A stretch of 11,220 nt of DNA from Clostridiales bacterium (GTDB lineage: Bacteria; Bacillota; Clostridia; Oscillospirales; Ruminococcaceae), in assembly GCA_012800685.1 (NCBI GenBank), contig JAAZIT010000448.1:1-11220 (forward strand), written 5' to 3'. A program made the translations under genes and the position numbers. Shown piece after piece: positions 1 through 6,820 of this stretch. A model generated the notes under the pieces. That model did not search any database, had not been told where the DNA came from, and worked only from the letters and a program-made list of their open reading frames with translations. The stretch's first letter is position 1. Each line of letters starts with the position of its first letter.

Positions 1-118
1 ATTCAAAATCTAAATCTTTCATTTTGTCAGCTGTTTTTACTATTTCTCTATAAAAAAGCGGAATTGATTCTTGTTCATTATAACAAGATATAACAACACT
101 TATTATTTCCTTCTTCAT
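1..118 (-). CDS. Family 2 glycosyltransferase, N-terminal fragment (runs off the left edge)
   Basis: Reading the minus strand from an ATG at 118 gives 39 residues before the window ends. They contain a short beta strand followed by VVISCYNEQESIPLFYREI. This is the nucleotide-sugar-binding start of GT-A family 2 glycosyltransferases, with the N-E-x-E-S/N-I pattern found in the DPM1/GtrB type that transfer a sugar from a nucleotide donor to a polyprenyl phosphate. The later DxD and membrane segments lie outside the window, so the exact subfamily is inferred. A weak ribosome site, GGTAGG at 127-132, lies 8 bases upstream of the ATG. The gene appears to begin a leftward unit separate from radC, because 364 bases without a gene lie between them. 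Confidence 0.8.
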   Translation of the reverse strand, partial: MKKEIISVVISCYNEQESIPLFYREIVKTADKMKDLDFE

Positions 119-482
119 AACAAATACCTACCATTTTATTTTAAATATTCTATATTGATATTGCACTTATAATATATATCTAAAGTGCAAATAGCGAGCT
201 AAAGAAATGTAACAATGCCAATACTAAAACAACATACTTTGCAAATTTATATAATTTAATATAAATATATTTTAAATACTCTACGTTTTATTTCACAATA
301 TTTAATAGCTTTTATTAAACTATAAAATATAAACTAACATTCTTTATATTAACATTTTTCTCGACTAATGTCAACCAAAACAAACATATGTACTTATACA
401 AAATTGCCTTAGATTCGATATTTTACTTACTAGTCATAAATTAATATAAAAATAATTAAATCACCTTTTTATTCCGTACATA
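119..482. other. AT-rich intergenic region with no gene
   Basis: This gap between the start of the glycosyltransferase gene and the end of radC has stops in all frames and no open frame with a ribosome site. I see no tRNA, no GC-rich hairpin with a T-run and no repeat family. The only structured elements are an 8-base inverted repeat at 161-190 (listed separately) and a purely A/T 7-base one at 301-319. It should contain the glycosyltransferase promoter, but I could not pick a convincing -35/-10 pair. Confidence 0.6.
161..190. repeat. Perfect 8-bp inverted repeat, candidate operator upstream of the glycosyltransferase
   Basis: TTGCACTT at 161-168 and AAGTGCAA at 183-190 are exact reverse complements with a 14-base A/T spacer. 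The arms are among the few GC-containing stretches in this gap. The site lies 43-72 bases upstream of the glycosyltransferase ATG, where a promoter or operator would sit. The centre-to-centre distance of 22 bases (two helical turns) would suit a dimeric repressor, but this is inference. No T-run follows, so it is not a terminator. Confidence 0.35.
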
Positions 483-1166
483 TTAATCTAATATATTAAA
501 ATATCCTGCATGCTTCATAGAGGTTGCAGCGTTTTTTCCTACTATAACATGATCAAGGAGCTCTACTCCAAGTGATGATAATATTCTCACCATTTCACGT
601 GTAACTCTAATATCATTATCTGATGGAATAGGATTACCATTTGGGTGATTATGCGCGAGTATAACAATTGATGAGTTTGAGCGTATTGTGGCTTCAATTA
701 TCTTTCGTGCATTTACTGGAGAAGCGTTCACTGTTCCCTCAGCAACCGTCACACAAGAAATAACATGAAGATTATTATCTAAACAACAAACCTTAAGCTC
801 TTCATCTACCTTACCTAAAAATGTTGATACAAAATAGTTAGAAATTGCTTTTAAGCTGTCAAGTGGTTTTTCGTTGTGAACCTCATTAAAATAAAACTGT
901 AACACCTGAGGAACTAACTTAATAAGAATTGCTGCATTCTTTGTCATTCCCTTTATATTTTCGAGTTCTTCAATCGGGGCGTTAAAAACACTTGGAATAT
1001 TTCCAAATTTGTTAATCAAGCGGTGGGATATATCATTAGTGTTAACTCTTTGAATACCAAAAAATAATAAAATTTCTAAAATCTCATGGTCTTCAAAGCC
1101 TGATAATCCATTTTCAAGAAATTTATCCTTCATCCTTTTTCTATGACCTTCATGAAGATTATTCAT
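483..1166 (-). CDS. radC: RadC family protein (JAB/MPN domain)
   Basis: A 227-residue protein, the usual length for RadC (UPF0758). The N-terminal part (about 1-95) is the helix-hairpin-helix-like region, with LENIKGMTKNAA at 68-79. The C-terminal part (about 103-227) is the JAB/MPN domain, with the metal-binding JAMM motif H172-N-H174-PNGNPIP-S182-xx-D185 and a probable upstream Glu at 122 or 123. Zinc binding is therefore likely. RadC was once tied to DNA repair, but its real role is unresolved; the metalloprotease-like fold is the firm part. The ATG at 1166 has a strong AAGGGGG site just upstream and a good promoter (1205-1233). It is transcribed alone, divergently from rluA. All motif residues are intact. 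Confidence 0.95.
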   Translation of the reverse strand: MNNLHEGHRKRMKDKFLENGLSGFEDHEILEILLFFGIQRVNTNDISHRLINKFGNIPSVFNAPIEELENIKGMTKNAAILIKLVPQVLQFYFNEVHNEKPLDSLKAISNYFVSTFLGKVDEELKVCCLDNNLHVISCVTVAEGTVNASPVNARKIIEATIRSNSSIVILAHNHPNGNPIPSDNDIRVTREMVRILSSLGVELLDHVIVGKNAATSMKHAGYFNILD

Positions 1167-1204
1167 TGCAATCCCCCTTTTAAATAAACTTATGTTTAGC
1201 TTAT

Positions 1205-1233
1205 ATTATACACTACATTTCATGATAAGTAAA
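1205..1233 (-). promoter_or_regulatory. radC promoter (sigma-A type)
   Basis: On the minus strand, TTTACT (1228-1233) and a perfect TATAAT (1205-1210) are separated by 17 bases. The -10 box is 38 bases upstream of the radC ATG, a reasonable leader length. It lies back to back with the rluA promoter. Confidence 0.75.
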
Positions 1234-1264
1234 GAATGTTTTTATAACTTATAAATTCAATTGA

Positions 1265-1293
1265 TTGAATAATATAAATACATGTGTTATACT
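1265..1293 (+). promoter_or_regulatory. rluA-family gene promoter (extended -10)
   Basis: TTGAAT (1265-1270) and TATACT (1288-1293) are 17 bases apart, and TG at 1285-1286 gives an extended -10. The predicted transcription start is near 1300, only about 8 bases before the ATG at 1308 but about 30 before the TTG at 1332, which favours the TTG start. Confidence 0.7.
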
Positions 1294-1318
1294 TAATATA
1301 ATTAATTATGTTGAATGC

Positions 1319-1323
1319 GGAGG
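1319..1323 (+). promoter_or_regulatory. Ribosome binding site GGAGG that decides the rluA start
   Basis: GGAGG lies inside the longest reading frame, 8 bases before TTG at 1332. The ATG at 1308 has only A/T sequence in front of it and no Shine-Dalgarno. Ribosome entry is therefore expected at TTG 1332. Confidence 0.75.
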
Positions 1324-1331
1324 AAAATTAT

Positions 1332-2342
1332 TTGAAAGAATTTATTATTAATTTAAATGATAGTGGACAAAGGCTCGATAAGTTCTTGACAAAAGCAGTA
1401 AAAGCCTTGCCTAAGAATTTAATGTATAAATATATAAGACTTAAACGTATAAAATTAAATGGAAAACGTTGTGAAATATCTACAAAGCTTAATGAGGGCG
1501 ATATTTTACAGCTTTATATTAATGATGAGTTTTTTGATGATGTGTCAAATAATAAAATGGCTTTTTTAAAAGCTCCATCTGATATCGACGTAGTGTATGA
1601 AGATGACAATATACTGCTGATTAATAAAAAATGTGGCTTAGTTGTTCACGAGGACAGTAACAACACACCAGACACACTTATTAATCGTGTACGGCACTAT
1701 TTGTATAATAAAGGGGATTATGATCCTGAAAGTGAGCTTTCATTTGCTCCAGCTTTATGTAATAGAATTGATAGAAACACTTCTGGCATTGTCATTTGTG
1801 CTAAAAACGCTGAAAGCTTAAGAATACTAAATGAGAAGATTAAAAACCGTGAGCTTCACAAAAAATATTTGTGCATAACTATTTCAAACCCACCAAAGGA
1901 TAAAGATACCTTGACAGCTTATTTGGAAAAAGATGAGTCAACTAATACGGTGAAGGTGTCAAACCACAAAACAAGCCATAATAAGACTATTATTACAAAA
2001 TATAACGTTATTAAAAGAAATAAAAATCTTGCCCTTTTAGACATCGATTTGATTACTGGGAGAACCCACCAAATAAGAGCACACCTTGCTTATATTGGTT
2101 GTCCCCTGCTAGGTGATGGGAAATATGGTATTAATCGAGTAAATCGTGCTTATAATATAAAGACACAAGCTTTATGCTCATATAAACTAGAATTTGACTT
2201 TAGCTTAGATAGTGGAATACTTAATTATTTAGATAAAAAAGCCTTTGAAATTAAGGATATTTGGTTCGTAAAAGAATTTTTTAATAATTGTTATGAATTT
2301 TACATAAAAACTATTGCATTTTCTATTAATTATATGGTATAA
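1332..2342 (+). CDS. RluA-family pseudouridine synthase
   Basis: This enzyme isomerises uridines in large-subunit rRNA (RluC/RluD type) to pseudouridine. From the TTG start it has 336 residues beginning MKEFIINLNDSGQRLDKFL. That is a normal start for the family and leads straight into an S4 RNA-binding domain (about 4-64). The catalytic domain carries CNRIDRNTSG with the catalytic Asp at 147, and GRTHQIRAHLAYIG starting near 243, followed by LLGDGKYG. A longer form from ATG 1308 adds eight residues but lacks a ribosome site and nearly coincides with the predicted transcript start. The C-terminal tail after WFVKEF (FYIKTIAFSINYMV) is A/T-rich, and its codons double as the promoter of the next gene. 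Which rRNA position it modifies cannot be told from sequence alone. Confidence 0.92.
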   Translation: MKEFIINLNDSGQRLDKFLTKAVKALPKNLMYKYIRLKRIKLNGKRCEISTKLNEGDILQLYINDEFFDDVSNNKMAFLKAPSDIDVVYEDDNILLINKKCGLVVHEDSNNTPDTLINRVRHYLYNKGDYDPESELSFAPALCNRIDRNTSGIVICAKNAESLRILNEKIKNRELHKKYLCITISNPPKDKDTLTAYLEKDESTNTVKVSNHKTSHNKTIITKYNVIKRNKNLALLDIDLITGRTHQIRAHLAYIGCPLLGDGKYGINRVNRAYNIKTQALCSYKLEFDFSLDSGILNYLDKKAFEIKDIWFVKEFFNNCYEFYIKTIAFSINYMV

Positions 2343-2343
2343 T
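2314..2343 (+). promoter_or_regulatory. Promoter of the PHP-malic enzyme-TSCPD unit, overlapping the rluA stop
   Basis: TTGCAT (2314-2319) and TATAAT (2338-2343) are 18 bases apart, with TG at 2335-2336 giving an extended -10. The -10 box covers the last codon and stop of the pseudouridine synthase gene. Transcription would start near 2350, leaving a leader of about 70 bases. Confidence 0.7.
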
Positions 2344-2381
2344 TATAAGCGTTAATTTATTGTTTATATTTATAGCAAAAA

Positions 2382-2398
2382 GTTCTCTGTGAGAGAGC
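2382..2398 (+). promoter_or_regulatory. Leader hairpin before the PHP gene
   Basis: GTTCTCT (2382-2388) pairs with AGAGAGC (2392-2398) through seven pairs including one G-U, with a three-base loop. It stands a few bases before the ribosome site of the PHP gene (AAGGA near 2405-2409) and has no U-run, so it is not a terminator. A role in translation or stability is only a guess. Confidence 0.3.
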
Positions 2399-2419
2399 GT
2401 ATGAAAGGACAGGTTACAT

Positions 2420-3262
2420 ATGAAAGGCGATTTACACTGCCATACCACACTATCAGATGGCTCATTAGGTATTGAAGAGGTCATTGCGCAGGCTAAGACA
2501 ATGGGACTTGACTATCTATCAATAACAGATCACGATACACTAGCTTCATCAAACAGAGCACATATATTAGGTGAACGATATGGTGTAACAGTAATTCCTG
2601 GAGTTGAACTCTCTGCATGGGATAAAAAGAAAAACACAAGAGTACATATCCTCTGCTACGCACCACAAAAACCAGATAGACTTGAAGGATTGTGCATAAA
2701 ATCATGTGAAATTAGAAAATCTTGCGCTAAAGATATGATTGATAAGGTTATGGAATTGTATCCGATAACTCCCGAATCTGTTTTAAAATATAGTAAGGGT
2801 AGTAAAAGTATTTTTAAACAACAGATTATGAGAGCTTTGGTTAACTATGGTTATGCAACTGAATTTTATGGTGAACTAAATGACAAGCTTTTTAATCGTG
2901 AAAATGGTACGTGCAATGTAACAAGAGAATACCCTGATGTAAACTTTGTACTTGATCTTATTCACTCATCAAAGGGAATTGCTGTAATGGCTCACCCTTA
3001 TATGTTTGACAATGTTGAGCTTCTTGAAGAATTAGCCGAAAAAGGTAAAATAGACGGAATTGAAGTATATAATTTTACTGCCAATAAGGGACAGCAAGAA
3101 AATCTCCTTAGAATTGCTAAAAAATATGATTTGATTGTAACTGGTGGTTCTGACTTCCATGGACTATATAACCAAGTGCCTTCTCACATTGGAAGCAATC
3201 TTACGGACAACGAAAATCTTGAAAAATTGCTTAACCTAATTTCTAAAAATTCTCAAAAATAA
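2420..3262 (+). CDS. PHP-domain phosphoesterase (YciV/TrpH-like)
   Basis: A 280-residue metal-dependent phosphoesterase of the PHP family. Visible ligand motifs are H6-C-H8, D13 in LSDGS, H38 in ITDHD, E63 in GVELS, H76, H192 in MAHP, and D245-F-H247 in GGSDFHG: the full set expected for a trinuclear metal site. Length and motif order fit the YciV/TrpH group, whose studied members remove phosphate from 3',5'-nucleoside bisphosphates or trim RNA 5' ends; the exact substrate here is inferred. The protein should be cytoplasmic, with no signal peptide. ATG 2420 follows an AAAGGACAGG ribosome site. It is the first gene of a rightward unit, 28 bases before malic enzyme and probably on the same transcript, although no metabolic link between the two is obvious. 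Confidence 0.9.
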   Translation: MKGDLHCHTTLSDGSLGIEEVIAQAKTMGLDYLSITDHDTLASSNRAHILGERYGVTVIPGVELSAWDKKKNTRVHILCYAPQKPDRLEGLCIKSCEIRKSCAKDMIDKVMELYPITPESVLKYSKGSKSIFKQQIMRALVNYGYATEFYGELNDKLFNRENGTCNVTREYPDVNFVLDLIHSSKGIAVMAHPYMFDNVELLEELAEKGKIDGIEVYNFTANKGQQENLLRIAKKYDLIVTGGSDFHGLYNQVPSHIGSNLTDNENLEKLLNLISKNSQK

Positions 3263-3290
3263 ATTTAATAATAGAACGAGGAATTTGTAA

Positions 3291-4463
3291 ATGGATATTA
3301 TGCACTCATCTTTAGAAAAGCATAAGGAATGGGAAGGAAAAATTGAAATTATTTCACGGGTTGAGATTAATGATTCAATAGCTCTATCAAACGCTTATAC
3401 ACCTGGCGTTGCTCAGCCATGTTTAGAAATAAATAAAGACCCTAATATGTCATACGAACTAACAAGAAGGGCTAACTTAGTTGCTGTTGTTACTGATGGT
3501 ACTGCTGTATTGGGACTTGGTGATATAGGTGGTTTAGCTGGTATGCCAGTTATGGAGGGCAAATGTGCACTTTTTAAAGAATTTGCAGGCGTTGATGCTT
3601 TTCCAATTTGTATTAAATCTAAGGATACTGATGAAATTGTTAGAACAATTGAACTAATTTCAGATAGCTTTGGGGGAATTAACCTAGAGGATATTTCCGC
3701 CCCAAGATGCTTTGAAATTGAAAAAAAACTTAAAGAAAAGCTCGATATTCCAGTCTTTCACGACGACCAGCACGGAACAGCTATTGTTGTGGGAGCGGCA
3801 CTTATTAATGCTTGCAGAGTTGCAAATAAGAAAATTAAGGATTTACAGATTGTTGTTAATGGAGCTGGTGCAGCTGGTATTGCAATTTCAAAACACCTTA
3901 TTTCATTAGGTGTCGGAAATATAATAATGGTTGATATAAATGGAATTATTTCCAAAACTCAAGGGCTTGAAAATAAATCTCATTATGAAATGGCGCAAAT
4001 TACTAACAAAAATTGTTTAACTGGAACTTTAAAACATGCTTTGAAAAACTCAGACGTTTTTGTAGGTGTTTCAAGACCAAACTTAGTTACTCCAGAAATG
4101 ATTAAGTCAATGGCTGAAAAACCGATTGTGTTTGCTATGGCAAATCCAACACCAGAAATAATGCCGGATTTAGCTAAAGAATCTGGTGCATTTATTGTGG
4201 GAACAGGTAGAAGCGATTTTCCTAATCAGATTAATAATGTAGTTGCCTTCCCTGGCATTTTTAAAGGTGCTTTACGGGTGAGAGCATCAGATATAAATGA
4301 AGAAATGAAATTAGCTGCAACTAAGGCTATTGCTGATTGTGTTGATGATAATGCATTAAATAGTGATTTTATCTTGCCAAATGCTTTTGATAAAAGCGTG
4401 CCTATTGCTGTAGCAAGCGCTGTGGCCCAAGCTGCAGTTGACAGTGGAGTTGCAAGAATTTAA
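3291..4463 (+). CDS. NAD(P)-dependent malic enzyme
   Basis: Catalyses oxidative decarboxylation of malate to pyruvate and CO2 with reduction of NAD(P). The 390-residue length is that of the short bacterial form without a phosphotransacetylase domain. The malic N-terminal domain (about 14-147) has Tyr36 in AYTPGVA and Lys91 in MEGKCALFK, the expected catalytic acid and base. FHDDQHGTA (156-164) carries the metal-binding Asp residues. The NAD-binding domain has NGAGAAGIA (190-198), D215 at the end of the second strand (suggesting NAD preference, an inference), and ANPTPE (284-289). ATG 3291 has a GAGGAA site at the right distance; the internal ATG at 3300 would be too far from it. The gene sits between PHP and TSCPD genes and faces the biotin-enzyme operon, whose expected product or substrate is oxaloacetate/pyruvate. 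Confidence 0.96.
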   Translation: MDIMHSSLEKHKEWEGKIEIISRVEINDSIALSNAYTPGVAQPCLEINKDPNMSYELTRRANLVAVVTDGTAVLGLGDIGGLAGMPVMEGKCALFKEFAGVDAFPICIKSKDTDEIVRTIELISDSFGGINLEDISAPRCFEIEKKLKEKLDIPVFHDDQHGTAIVVGAALINACRVANKKIKDLQIVVNGAGAAGIAISKHLISLGVGNIIMVDINGIISKTQGLENKSHYEMAQITNKNCLTGTLKHALKNSDVFVGVSRPNLVTPEMIKSMAEKPIVFAMANPTPEIMPDLAKESGAFIVGTGRSDFPNQINNVVAFPGIFKGALRVRASDINEEMKLAATKAIADCVDDNALNSDFILPNAFDKSVPIAVASAVAQAAVDSGVARI

Positions 4464-4480
4464 TGGAAAGGAATTAAAAA

Positions 4481-4723
4481 ATGACTATAAACTATGTTAC
4501 CCAAGGTACTTGCTCAAGAATTATTAATATTGAAATAGAAGATGGTATTATTCAAGATGTGCAATTTGTTGGTGGTTGTAATGGAAATCAAAAAGGTATT
4601 TCGAAATTAGTAAAGGGAATGGAAGTTGAGGATGTAATCGAAAAGCTTGAGGGTACAACCTGTGGAATGAGGGATACCTCTTGCCCAGATCAACTTGCTC
4701 AAGCATTAAAGGAATGTTTATAA
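4481..4723 (+). CDS. Small four-cysteine TSCPD-domain protein (TIGR03905 type)
   Basis: An 80-residue protein that is almost entirely a TSCPD domain. It shows G-T-C11-S, GGC33NGNQKGIS, and C61-G-M-R-D-TSC68PDQL, so the four characteristic cysteines are present, plus C79 near the end. The same domain occurs at the C-terminus of B12-dependent ribonucleotide reductases, and stand-alone copies are common in Clostridia. Their function is unknown; metal binding or redox work by the cysteines is an inference. It starts 17 bases after malic enzyme with an AAAGGA site at good spacing, so it is almost certainly co-transcribed, and a terminator follows it directly. Confidence 0.9.
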   Translation: MTINYVTQGTCSRIINIEIEDGIIQDVQFVGGCNGNQKGISKLVKGMEVEDVIEKLEGTTCGMRDTSCPDQLAQALKECL

Positions 4724-4733
4724 ATGAAATGAC

Positions 4734-4765
4734 AAACGTGTAGCTAAGCTATACGTTTTTTATTT
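4734..4765 (+). terminator. Rho-independent terminator of the PHP-malic enzyme-TSCPD unit
   Basis: AAACGTGTAGC (4734-4744) pairs with GCTATACGTTT (4748-4758), with one G-U pair and a TAA loop. A run of six T begins at 4756 and continues with TATTTT. It lies 10 bases after the TSCPD stop codon. Confidence 0.88.
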
Positions 4766-4896
4766 TGAATCTAAAGTTGCCTAAATAATTTTTATATTTT
4801 ACTTAATATTTTACATTATATATTTTATAATGATTTTTAATAAATTTAATAATTCTTTTCTATGTTCTGTTAGCTTTTGATAAGTTAAACAATAAC

Positions 4897-4930
4897 TTTA
4901 CAATTTTAATTTTGTTATTTAAATTGTAAA
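4897..4930. repeat. 10-bp inverted repeat between the two terminators
   Basis: TTTACAATTT (4897-4906) and AAATTGTAAA (4921-4930) are exact reverse complements with a 14-base spacer. They sit in the convergent intergenic region (4724-5002), which holds no gene. A looser outer pair, AACAAT near 4888 and ATTGTT near 4943, lies around it. The arms are almost all A/T, so chance is a real possibility. Confidence 0.35.
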
Positions 4931-4960
4931 TGAATTATGTAAATTGTTAGGTTAAAGCCA

Positions 4961-4990
4961 ACAAAAAAGCCACTGGTTTCCCAGTGGCTA
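4961..4990 (-). terminator. Rho-independent terminator of the biotin-enzyme operon
   Basis: On the minus strand AGCCACTGG and CCAGTGGCT form a perfect 9-pair stem (4968-4976 with 4981-4989) and a four-base loop, followed by TTTTTTGTT. It lies about 14 bases beyond the stop of the 5S-like gene. Confidence 0.93.
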
Positions 4991-5002
4991 TATTATTATA
5001 AT

Positions 5003-6400
5003 CTATAGTGGATGCACCTTGTTGGCAGAATCGGAATGTTTAGTATCAATTCCAAATTTGTTGTTTCTTCGTTCTTCAAAGAACTTTGGGGCAACTTTAG
5101 GGAACATTGCATAGCTAAGAACATCTTCTTCTTGTTCTATCCACTCTGAACATTCATCCTTCAGCTTGTCAAGTTCTGGCTCAAGTAAATCAGCAGGACG
5201 ACAAGTTATTGGCTCTTCATTACCACAAATTTGTTTTTGGAACAGTGGATCAATATCTACAGGAGTTTTTCCATATTCACCACGAACTAAACCTTTAAAT
5301 TCCTTAGTAACAGTCTTGTATCTCTCCCCTGTTATTACATTAAATACAGCTTGTGTACCAACAATTTGTGATGTTGGAGTAACAAGTGGTGGGAAGCCTG
5401 AATCCTTACGGACTTTTGGAACTTCAAGAAGAACATCATTAAACTGATCGGCCTTTCCAGCCTGTTTAAGCTGTGAGAGAAGATTTGAAAGCATTCCACC
5501 TGGAACCTGATAGATAAGTGCACCAGCGTCAGTTGCAAGCATCTGAGGGTCTAATAAACCATTATCAATATATTTTTTTCTTAGTGTCATGAAATAATCT
5601 CTAACCTCTCCTAAAGCCTTAAGGTTAAGACCAGTATCATATTCAGTACCTTGAAAAGCGGCAACAATTGACTCAGTTGGAGCATGAGACGTACCAAGTG
5701 CTAAAGGCGACATTGCTGTATCAACTATATCAACACCTGCTTCAGTAGCTTTCATTATACACATTGAAGCAAGTCCAGAGGTATAGTGAGTATGAAGCTG
5801 AATTGGAATTTTTACAACTGATTTTAAGTCTCTAACTAATGTTTGAGCTTCATAAGGTGTAAGTAGTGCAGCCATATCCTTAATACAAATAGAATCAGCA
5901 CCAACACTCTCAATTTTCTTAGCATAATCCATGTAGTACTTATGTGTAAATACCTCACCAAGTGTATATGAAATTGCTACTTGAACATGAGCGCCTTCTT
6001 TTTTAGCTGATTTAATTGAAGTTTCTAGGTTTCTGATGTCATTTAGGGCATCAAAAATTCTAATTATATCAATACCATTGGCTACTGATTTTTGAACAAA
6101 ATATTCAACTAGATCGTCAGCATAATGACGGTATCCAAGCATATTTTGACCTCTAAAAAGCATTTGTAGCTTTGTGTTAGGCATTTCTTTTCTAATTGTG
6201 CGAAGTCTTTCCCAAGGATCTTCACTTAAAAATCTAAGGCAAGCATCAAAGGTTGCTCCACCCCAAACCTCAGCTGAATAATAACCAATTTTATCCATAG
6301 CAGGAAGAATAGGCAACATTTCATCGAGAGTCATTCTAGTTGCTATAAGCGACTGATGAGCATCACGAAGTACGGTTTCGGTTATCTTTAACTTAGCCAT
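5003..6400 (-). CDS. oadA: Biotin-dependent carboxyltransferase, OadA/PycB/transcarboxylase 5S type
   Basis: Transfers a carboxyl group between carboxybiotin and pyruvate/oxaloacetate. The TIM-barrel domain (about 1-300) shows RDAHQS with metal ligand D13, EVWGGATFD (44-52), ICIKDMAALLTP with K174 (the lysine normally carbamylated at the metal site), and LHTHYTSG with H203 and H205. The conserved PYC/OADA region follows, with DSGFPPLVTPTSQIVGTQA (333-351). At 465 residues it stops before the linker and biotin domain of full-length OadA (about 590 residues), so it needs a separate carrier, encoded just upstream. It resembles the 5S subunit of transcarboxylase or a free PycB. ATG 6400 has an AAAGGAAAG site. 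It is the last gene of a three-gene operon, 24 bases after the carrier. The symbol is by similarity; the partner reaction is inferred. Confidence 0.93.
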   Translation of the reverse strand: MAKLKITETVLRDAHQSLIATRMTLDEMLPILPAMDKIGYYSAEVWGGATFDACLRFLSEDPWERLRTIRKEMPNTKLQMLFRGQNMLGYRHYADDLVEYFVQKSVANGIDIIRIFDALNDIRNLETSIKSAKKEGAHVQVAISYTLGEVFTHKYYMDYAKKIESVGADSICIKDMAALLTPYEAQTLVRDLKSVVKIPIQLHTHYTSGLASMCIMKATEAGVDIVDTAMSPLALGTSHAPTESIVAAFQGTEYDTGLNLKALGEVRDYFMTLRKKYIDNGLLDPQMLATDAGALIYQVPGGMLSNLLSQLKQAGKADQFNDVLLEVPKVRKDSGFPPLVTPTSQIVGTQAVFNVITGERYKTVTKEFKGLVRGEYGKTPVDIDPLFQKQICGNEEPITCRPADLLEPELDKLKDECSEWIEQEEDVLSYAMFPKVAPKFFEERRNNKFGIDTKHSDSANKVHPL

Positions 6401-6424
6401 TTAATTCTTTCCTTTCATAATGTA

Positions 6425-6775
6425 TTATTGAATAATCGCTAAAACTTTTCCAGTTTCAACGTTTGTACCTTTAGTAACAGCAATGCTTACAATTTTACCA
6501 TCGCAAGTAGCATTTACATCATTTTCCATTTTCATGGCTTCAAGTACAACAATTGGTTGTCCAGACTTAACAACGTCGCCAACTTCAACCTTTATATCTA
6601 AGATTGTGCCGGGCATTGGTGATGTAACCTCAGTACCACCTGTAATTACAGGAGCAGTAGCAACTGGAGCAACTGGAGTAGCCACTGGAGTTGAAACAAC
6701 TGGAGCATCTCCGCTTATTTCTTCAACAGCAACATCATATGCTTTTCCGTTTACGGTAATATTATATCTTTTCAT
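6425..6775 (-). CDS. Biotin carboxyl carrier protein (free-standing, 1.3S-like)
   Basis: Carries carboxybiotin between two active sites. The 116 residues begin MKRYNITVNGKAYDVAVEE, a short strand-forming head. A Val/Ala/Pro/Thr-rich flexible linker follows (about 24-46), then a biotinyl domain (about 50-116) with SPMPGTI and the biotinylation motif EAMKMEN, with Lys82 as the biotin site. Size and design match MmdC/transcarboxylase 1.3S/OadA tail domains more than AccB of fatty-acid synthesis. The frame is open up to a TTG at 6796, but the only ribosome site, AAAGGA at 6788-6793, lies after that TTG and 12 bases before ATG 6775, so the ATG is chosen. It lies between the two carboxyltransferase genes and would serve both. 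Confidence 0.93.
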   Translation of the reverse strand: MKRYNITVNGKAYDVAVEEISGDAPVVSTPVATPVAPVATAPVITGGTEVTSPMPGTILDIKVEVGDVVKSGQPIVVLEAMKMENDVNATCDGKIVSIAVTKGTNVETGKVLAIIQ

Positions 6776-6820
6776 AATTAAAACAAATCCTTTCAAAAAT
6801 TAAGGTGTAAAACATATATA

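Noticed and set aside
301..319. 7-bp A/T inverted repeat (TTTAATA/TATTAAA) downstream of radC
   Set aside because: It is all A/T, far from the radC stop, has no T-run in the right place, and is expected by chance in such sequence.
2401..2475. Short upstream frame (ATG 2401) overlapping the PHP start
   Set aside because: It covers only 24 codons, has no ribosome site in front of its ATG, and its own bases supply the Shine-Dalgarno for the PHP gene.
2493..2705. 70-codon open frame on the minus strand inside the PHP gene
   Set aside because: It lies wholly within a gene with complete catalytic motifs, has no ribosome site, and its protein shows no domain.
4724..5002. Possible small RNA or tRNA in the convergent intergenic region
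   Set aside because: No cloverleaf or GC-rich fold other than the two terminators, and no promoter preceding either hairpin.
5166..5447. 93-codon open frame on the plus strand opposite the 5S-like gene
   Set aside because: The minus-strand gene is intact and conserved through this stretch; the plus-strand frame has no ribosome site or recognisable motif.
6483..6803. 106-codon open frame on the plus strand opposite the biotin carrier gene
   Set aside because: It mirrors the Val/Ala/Pro-rich linker and biotinyl domain; the minus-strand protein has the EAMKMEN motif, so this is a shadow.
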